A stretch of 53,888 bases of DNA from assembly GCA_002163155.1 (NCBI GenBank), contig MAAO01000001.1, positions 1 through 53,888 of the forward strand, read 5' to 3'. Position 1 is the first letter of the stretch; every line of letters begins with the position of its first letter. The DNA is from Halobacteriovorax marinus (lineage in GTDB: Bacteria > Bdellovibrionota > Bacteriovoracia > Bacteriovoracales > Bacteriovoracaceae). The position numbers and the translations under genes are program-made. Below are positions 50,486 through 53,888 of this stretch, piece by piece. The notes below the pieces were generated by a model. That model saw only the letters and a program-made list of their open reading frames with translations. It did no database searches and was not told the DNA's origin.

Positions 50486-52319
50486 ACTTATACTCCACCC
50501 ATCTATCCAATGTTTCCGTAAAAGAGAAATAGTCTGATCTTCCTTCAAAAAACTTATCCATACGTTGATTGTCCAATGGATTAGTTGTTAGGACTTCGTA
50601 CTCACGAGGATTAGAAAAATATCGAACAATCTTATTAAAATTTTCTGTTTTAAGATAAAATTCTGAGTATTCACCAATACGAGTTTTACATCTCTTTATA
50701 TTTTCAACATCAAAGCTATTTAATTGTTCATTAACAGAACATGCCTGATTGAATAGTATTTTTGTGTTCGCGCAGTTTTCTATAATTTTCCCTACTTCAG
50801 ACTTAATGAATTCATCAAAATCATGCGTGGCGGCCATGATTCCCATATCTTTTTTTCTAGCTTCCCTAAATTTTTGTTCAACAAACTCTGGATTTTTCTT
50901 TAAAAGGAAATGAACTTCGTCTAAAAATAATACACGTCGTCCCTTTAAGTTTTCGACATACTCCATTACAAATATAATAAAGGGTGCAATAACATCTTCT
51001 GGTAGAGACTCTATGTTAACGTGTGAAAAATCTTGAAACTCAAATATCTCATCTGAGAGATAAGGAAGAATTCCGAAAAAGTAATACTTAATATCATTAA
51101 TAAAGTGATCTAACTCATCTAATAATATTTCAAATGTATTTATATTTGATAAATCAATTTCCTCAATAGCAAAGTGAAGTCTTCCCTTTTCTTTTTTTGT
51201 AATCTCAGCCTCAGGAATGCTACTTAAGATAAACTCTTTAAGAAATGTAGTGTTTTTAAACATCATAGGATTGAAACGAGTCAATAGGTCAACACCACCA
51301 GTTAACTTACCAAGTTTCCCCATGGAATCACCTCTTTCTATATTAATAATTTTCACATTATTCATAAATTGGAAGTAACAGATAGCACCAATGGTAAAAC
51401 TTTTACCTGAACCACTTGGTCCCGCTACAATTACATTATAATTAATATTTTGATTATCAAATATATCGTAAAAGATCCCTTTTCCAGACTGAGAATAAAA
51501 CCTCATCCCTTCTGGGTATAGCTTGTCGAGATGCAGAGGTAATAAATTGATTAACAATTTTGAATTTACTGGAAATGAATTTATCCAAGCCGGTTCTTTT
51601 TCAGCAATAGCTATATTTTCTAAAGCATAATCTATGCCTACTGTTTCAAGGATTATCTTGAATCCCCTTCTTGTACATTCAGGAATAATACTTTTGATTT
51701 TTGTATTCACTTCATCAATAGACTCACCTGAAATAATTAATGAACACTCAACACTAAAAAGTGCTTGTTTCCCATGTACTACATCTTCCAGCATTTGCTC
51801 GTTTGCGTGATAAGAAGATTCTCCTACGATATCTCGGGATTTTTCAGAAAATGAAGAAGTGTGCTGACTTCTTCCCATTTCGAGTTTTCCTTTTGCAACG
51901 GAATCACTTATCCTCTTGAAGTTAATGAAATAATCACCAAGGTTAGAAAGTTCGTTAAGCATTGTACTTTTCATCTCAACAATTCTAATAAATTTAAATA
52001 CCTTGTTATTGATAAAAGCATAATTGTCTTTAACTGGATCATTTGTATAAATATCTTCTAAATCAAACAAGTGACTACAATACATAGAAGAAGTGACATC
52101 TGTTCCATGAAAGAAATCGTTAACATTTTCATCGTTACTAGACATATAGGTTTCATCTTCAAAATATACCATTCGATAAAAACAATTAGGGTTGAGTTCC
52201 ATTATTGAAGTATTCATCTCCATTACAAAATTAAATAACTCATCATTGTTTAATTGTTCAAGATCAGTCCCATTTAATTTTAATATTCTTGTATTTGAAT
52301 TATTTAGAATATCTTCCAT
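50475..52319 (-). CDS. virB4: VirB4/TraC-like T4SS ATPase
   Basis: A 614-residue ATPase with Walker A GPSGSGKS at residues 300-307, Walker B RRVLFLDEVHFLL near 455 and a REARKKDMGIMAATHD motif. It powers pilus assembly and substrate transfer. The start is ATG at 52319 behind AGGAAAG and overlaps the virB3 end by 20 bases. No VirB11 ATPase was seen, so VirB4 may be the only assembly motor. Confidence 0.9.
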   Translation of the reverse strand: MEDILNNSNTRILKLNGTDLEQLNNDELFNFVMEMNTSIMELNPNCFYRMVYFEDETYMSSNDENVNDFFHGTDVTSSMYCSHLFDLEDIYTNDPVKDNYAFINNKVFKFIRIVEMKSTMLNELSNLGDYFINFKRISDSVAKGKLEMGRSQHTSSFSEKSRDIVGESSYHANEQMLEDVVHGKQALFSVECSLIISGESIDEVNTKIKSIIPECTRRGFKIILETVGIDYALENIAIAEKEPAWINSFPVNSKLLINLLPLHLDKLYPEGMRFYSQSGKGIFYDIFDNQNINYNVIVAGPSGSGKSFTIGAICYFQFMNNVKIINIERGDSMGKLGKLTGGVDLLTRFNPMMFKNTTFLKEFILSSIPEAEITKKEKGRLHFAIEEIDLSNINTFEILLDELDHFINDIKYYFFGILPYLSDEIFEFQDFSHVNIESLPEDVIAPFIIFVMEYVENLKGRRVLFLDEVHFLLKKNPEFVEQKFREARKKDMGIMAATHDFDEFIKSEVGKIIENCANTKILFNQACSVNEQLNSFDVENIKRCKTRIGEYSEFYLKTENFNKIVRYFSNPREYEVLTTNPLDNQRMDKFFEGRSDYFSFTETLDRWVEYKYAH

Positions 52320-52560
52320 ATAACTTTCCTGTTTTTGGTTTACGCACTCGATGCTGAAGATAACTCTTCTCAAGCTTCTTTTGTACAAAGAGAGAAATGA
52401 GAAAATAAACCCCCGCTATCACCAAGGCGTGAAACTCATTACAATTAAAAATCATTAGTACTCCGACAATCATCATAGTCGAAAGTACAGTCCAAACATT
52501 AACTCCAAAAAGCAATGGGCTCTGATTTAAGAACTTTGGGAAATCTTGATTGTTATGCAC
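52300..52560 (-). CDS. virB3: VirB3/TraL-like T4SS protein
   Basis: An 86-residue protein with a central hydrophobic hairpin (about residues 20-58) and a basic C-terminal tail, matching VirB3/TraL. It overlaps virB2 and virB4 in other frames, so the three are tightly coupled. Confidence 0.75.
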   Translation of the reverse strand: MHNNQDFPKFLNQSPLLFGVNVWTVLSTMMIVGVLMIFNCNEFHALVIAGVYFLISLFVQKKLEKSYLQHRVRKPKTGKLYGRYSK

Positions 52561-52825
52561 TTACAACCTTCTTTAATAGTGCAACAATTCCCGCGGCTCC
52601 AAATATTAGAACGCCTGCAACCATTATGTTTTTGGCACTTTGTTTTGCATCATCGGCGCTGGATGCATATTTTATTCCAGCGATAACAACGAAAACAGTA
52701 AGGACAGCACCACCAAGCTTGATGACGGGGTCAACATTTATGTTTTTATCAATTGTTGTTGCTCCAAGGGCTGACACATTAGATGATAAGATTAAAGCTG
52801 ATGTTAAATGTTTTCTAAATTTCAT
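52553..52825 (-). CDS. virB2: VirB2-like pilin
   Basis: A 90-residue protein with a long signal peptide (ending VSALGA) and two hydrophobic segments separated by the short polar loop ASSADDAKQSAKN. This is the VirB2/TraA pilin layout. GGAG precedes the ATG. It forms the pilus subunit. Confidence 0.82.
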   Translation of the reverse strand: MKFRKHLTSALILSSNVSALGATTIDKNINVDPVIKLGGAVLTVFVVIAGIKYASSADDAKQSAKNIMVAGVLIFGAAGIVALLKKVVSA

Positions 52826-52854
52826 TTTCTACTCCATTGTAGTTTTGAATAATG

Positions 52855-53888
52855 TTAATTTCTTGTTCCAAATTTTGTTAATTGATAATCAAACTTAACT
52901 TCTCCATTAAAAATCGCAGAAGATGAGGCGCATGAAATACACTTGAATCCTGGATCTAGTATTGGGCAAGCATTCCATGCAAACATTCCTGTTAAAAGTC
53001 TGTGCTCTTGAGCAATAGAATGAAATTTACTGATATTTATATTTTGTATAAATTCTTCGTCCACATTTACTAAGATATAAAGAGATCCTTCATTACTATA
53101 TAAAGTGTATTTTCCAGTAAATTCCTCAAGGCTCTTTTTTCCAAATCTAACGTTCAAATATTTCGAATAGTTCTCAGTGTTAAGTTGTATTTTCTCTTCT
53201 GTATAAAAGGTTTTATATTGCCTTGTAGAACATCCTGTAGAGAATTGGGCTTGCCAACAGATCCTTCGAGCCTTCATCTCGCCTCTCCCCTCCCTTTCGT
53301 CTACATCACGACAAAGTTGTTTTTCCCATACCTCTTCTTTTGTGGTGTATGAACTAGCAGAAATATTTGGTTTGTTTTCAAAAGCTGATATCTCGTAAAT
53401 AATCTTATCTCCATAGGCGTAAGAGATAATATCGACACTTTCGTTTACACCAACACCTTCTTGACTTGATTTAACTTTCTTTGAACTTACAAGACTCTTG
53501 GCCTTCCCGTAGATTATCGAATAAACATTACCTGCAACTGGTCTATCGTTGATACTAGTTCCAAGAGGTATTGTTTTCCATAAACCAAGGTTAATTTCGT
53601 TTGGAAGCAATTTATGTAAATCTACATCATTCACAAACAAGCTATTTGGTAGATAGGATCTAGAATTTGATGCCCCTAAGACTGTTCCACTTGCTGAAAG
53701 CTTAATGTTAGTTCGCAAATACTTTAGAGAACTCAAGACCGTCCCACGAGGAATCATTTGAACAATCTCAGTTGAGTTAGGGTCACTTATTATAAATCTA
53801 GCCGTTTTTTCATCTGTACTGGCCAAGCTTTGAGAATACAGTAACTTTTTCCCTTTCTTGATATATTCAAAGTCTAAAATTTTAATTG
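52855..53888 (-). CDS. T4SS-operon lipoprotein (C-terminal half; continues from 1-908)
   Basis: This is the 3' part of the 609-residue lipoprotein whose start is at 908 on the other side of the circular junction; the frame is open to the right edge. The C-terminal region holds paired Cys clusters (CRDVDER...RRICWQ...STGC and CPILD...FKCISC), suggesting disulfides. A TTG at 53826 is only an internal codon. It ends 30 bases before virB2. Confidence 0.85.
   Translation of the reverse strand, partial: IKILDFEYIKKGKKLLYSQSLASTDEKTARFIISDPNSTEIVQMIPRGTVLSSLKYLRTNIKLSASGTVLGASNSRSYLPNSLFVNDVDLHKLLPNEINLGLWKTIPLGTSINDRPVAGNVYSIIYGKAKSLVSSKKVKSSQEGVGVNESVDIISYAYGDKIIYEISAFENKPNISASSYTTKEEVWEKQLCRDVDEREGRGEMKARRICWQAQFSTGCSTRQYKTFYTEEKIQLNTENYSKYLNVRFGKKSLEEFTGKYTLYSNEGSLYILVNVDEEFIQNINISKFHSIAQEHRLLTGMFAWNACPILDPGFKCISCASSSAIFNGEVKFDYQLTKFGTRN
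53777..53888. repeat. Right copy of terminal direct repeat
   Basis: Identical to bases 1-112. See the left copy for the circular interpretation. Confidence 0.95.

Noticed and set aside
53777-53888. Inverted or direct terminal repeat of a linear replicon or integrated element
   Set aside because: The repeat interrupts one gene in exactly the way an assembly overlap of a circle would, and there is no telomere-like hairpin or integrase.
1-53888. Insertion sequences or transposases
   Set aside because: No transposase or integrase motif was recognised in any frame; gene gain seems linked to HNH genes and small repeats instead.

Overview
The first 112 bases (1-112) recur exactly as the last 112 (53777-53888), and one gene reads across that junction. 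The window is therefore best read as one complete circular replicon of 53,776 bp with a short assembly overlap: a low-GC conjugative plasmid of a Gram-negative bacterium. There are many lipoprotein signal peptides, a C-terminal-Phe outer-membrane barrel, a FecR-type protein, an AgmX/TonB-like protein and paired helix-turn-helix regulator/small secreted genes. This mix resembles predatory Bdellovibrionota (Bacteriovorax/Halobacteriovorax-like), but that host assignment is inference. No rRNA, tRNA, CRISPR array or transposase was recognised.

Layout. 42.3-53.8 kb continuing over the junction to 908 (minus strand): a conjugation operon. It starts with a large calcium-binding-repeat lipoprotein, then VirB2, VirB3, VirB4, a VirB5/TrbJ-like protein, VirB6, VirB8-, VirB9- and VirB10-like proteins, a glycine-zipper lipoprotein, a VirD4-type coupling protein, a probable MOBC (PD-(D/E)XK-type) relaxase, a small accessory protein and an SSB-like protein. 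A candidate oriT with two large inverted repeats (41817-42104) lies just beyond it. 1.3-3.6 kb: divergent regulator, small secreted protein and secreted trypsin-like protease. 3.8-13.3 kb: maintenance region with parAB number 1, a membrane coiled-coil protein coupled to repA, an origin with ten 17-bp iterons phased mostly at 21 bp, a second array of exactly 25 tandem 17-bp units, parA number 2 with a coiled-coil partner, a GGGGCC array with exact 15-bp period, and an unknown protein plus HNH nuclease.

13.4-25.4 kb: cargo including DUF2569, a 13-repeat Asp-box propeller lipoprotein, FecR and outer-membrane proteins with abutting divergent start codons, an ankyrin protein, umuDC, a gene interrupted by three in-frame TAA codons, a zinc-ribbon repeat protein and a YdjM-like membrane protein. 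25.6-32.4 kb: lipoproteins, a tandem pair of HTH-HNH nucleases, a Septu-type defence pair (ptuA/ptuB) with small flanking ORFs, and a Fic enzyme. 32.8-37.4 kb: a divergent module of a membrane Ser/Thr kinase, a winged-helix-like protein, a four-helix membrane protein, a vWA-like lipoprotein and an AgmX-like periplasmic protein, which I cannot match to a described system. 37.4-41.4 kb: lipoprotein, membrane WYL protein, secreted endonuclease I and small genes.

How it works together: RepA plus two ParA systems replicate and segregate the plasmid; the T4SS, coupling protein and relaxase transfer it; umuDC, Septu, Fic and the HNH genes are accessory stress, defence or mobility functions. The strongest candidates for something undescribed are the three-array maintenance region, the kinase/vWA/AgmX module, the composite oriT with a minimal VirB11-less T4SS, the triple-ochre gene and a dispersed element with conserved stem pairing.
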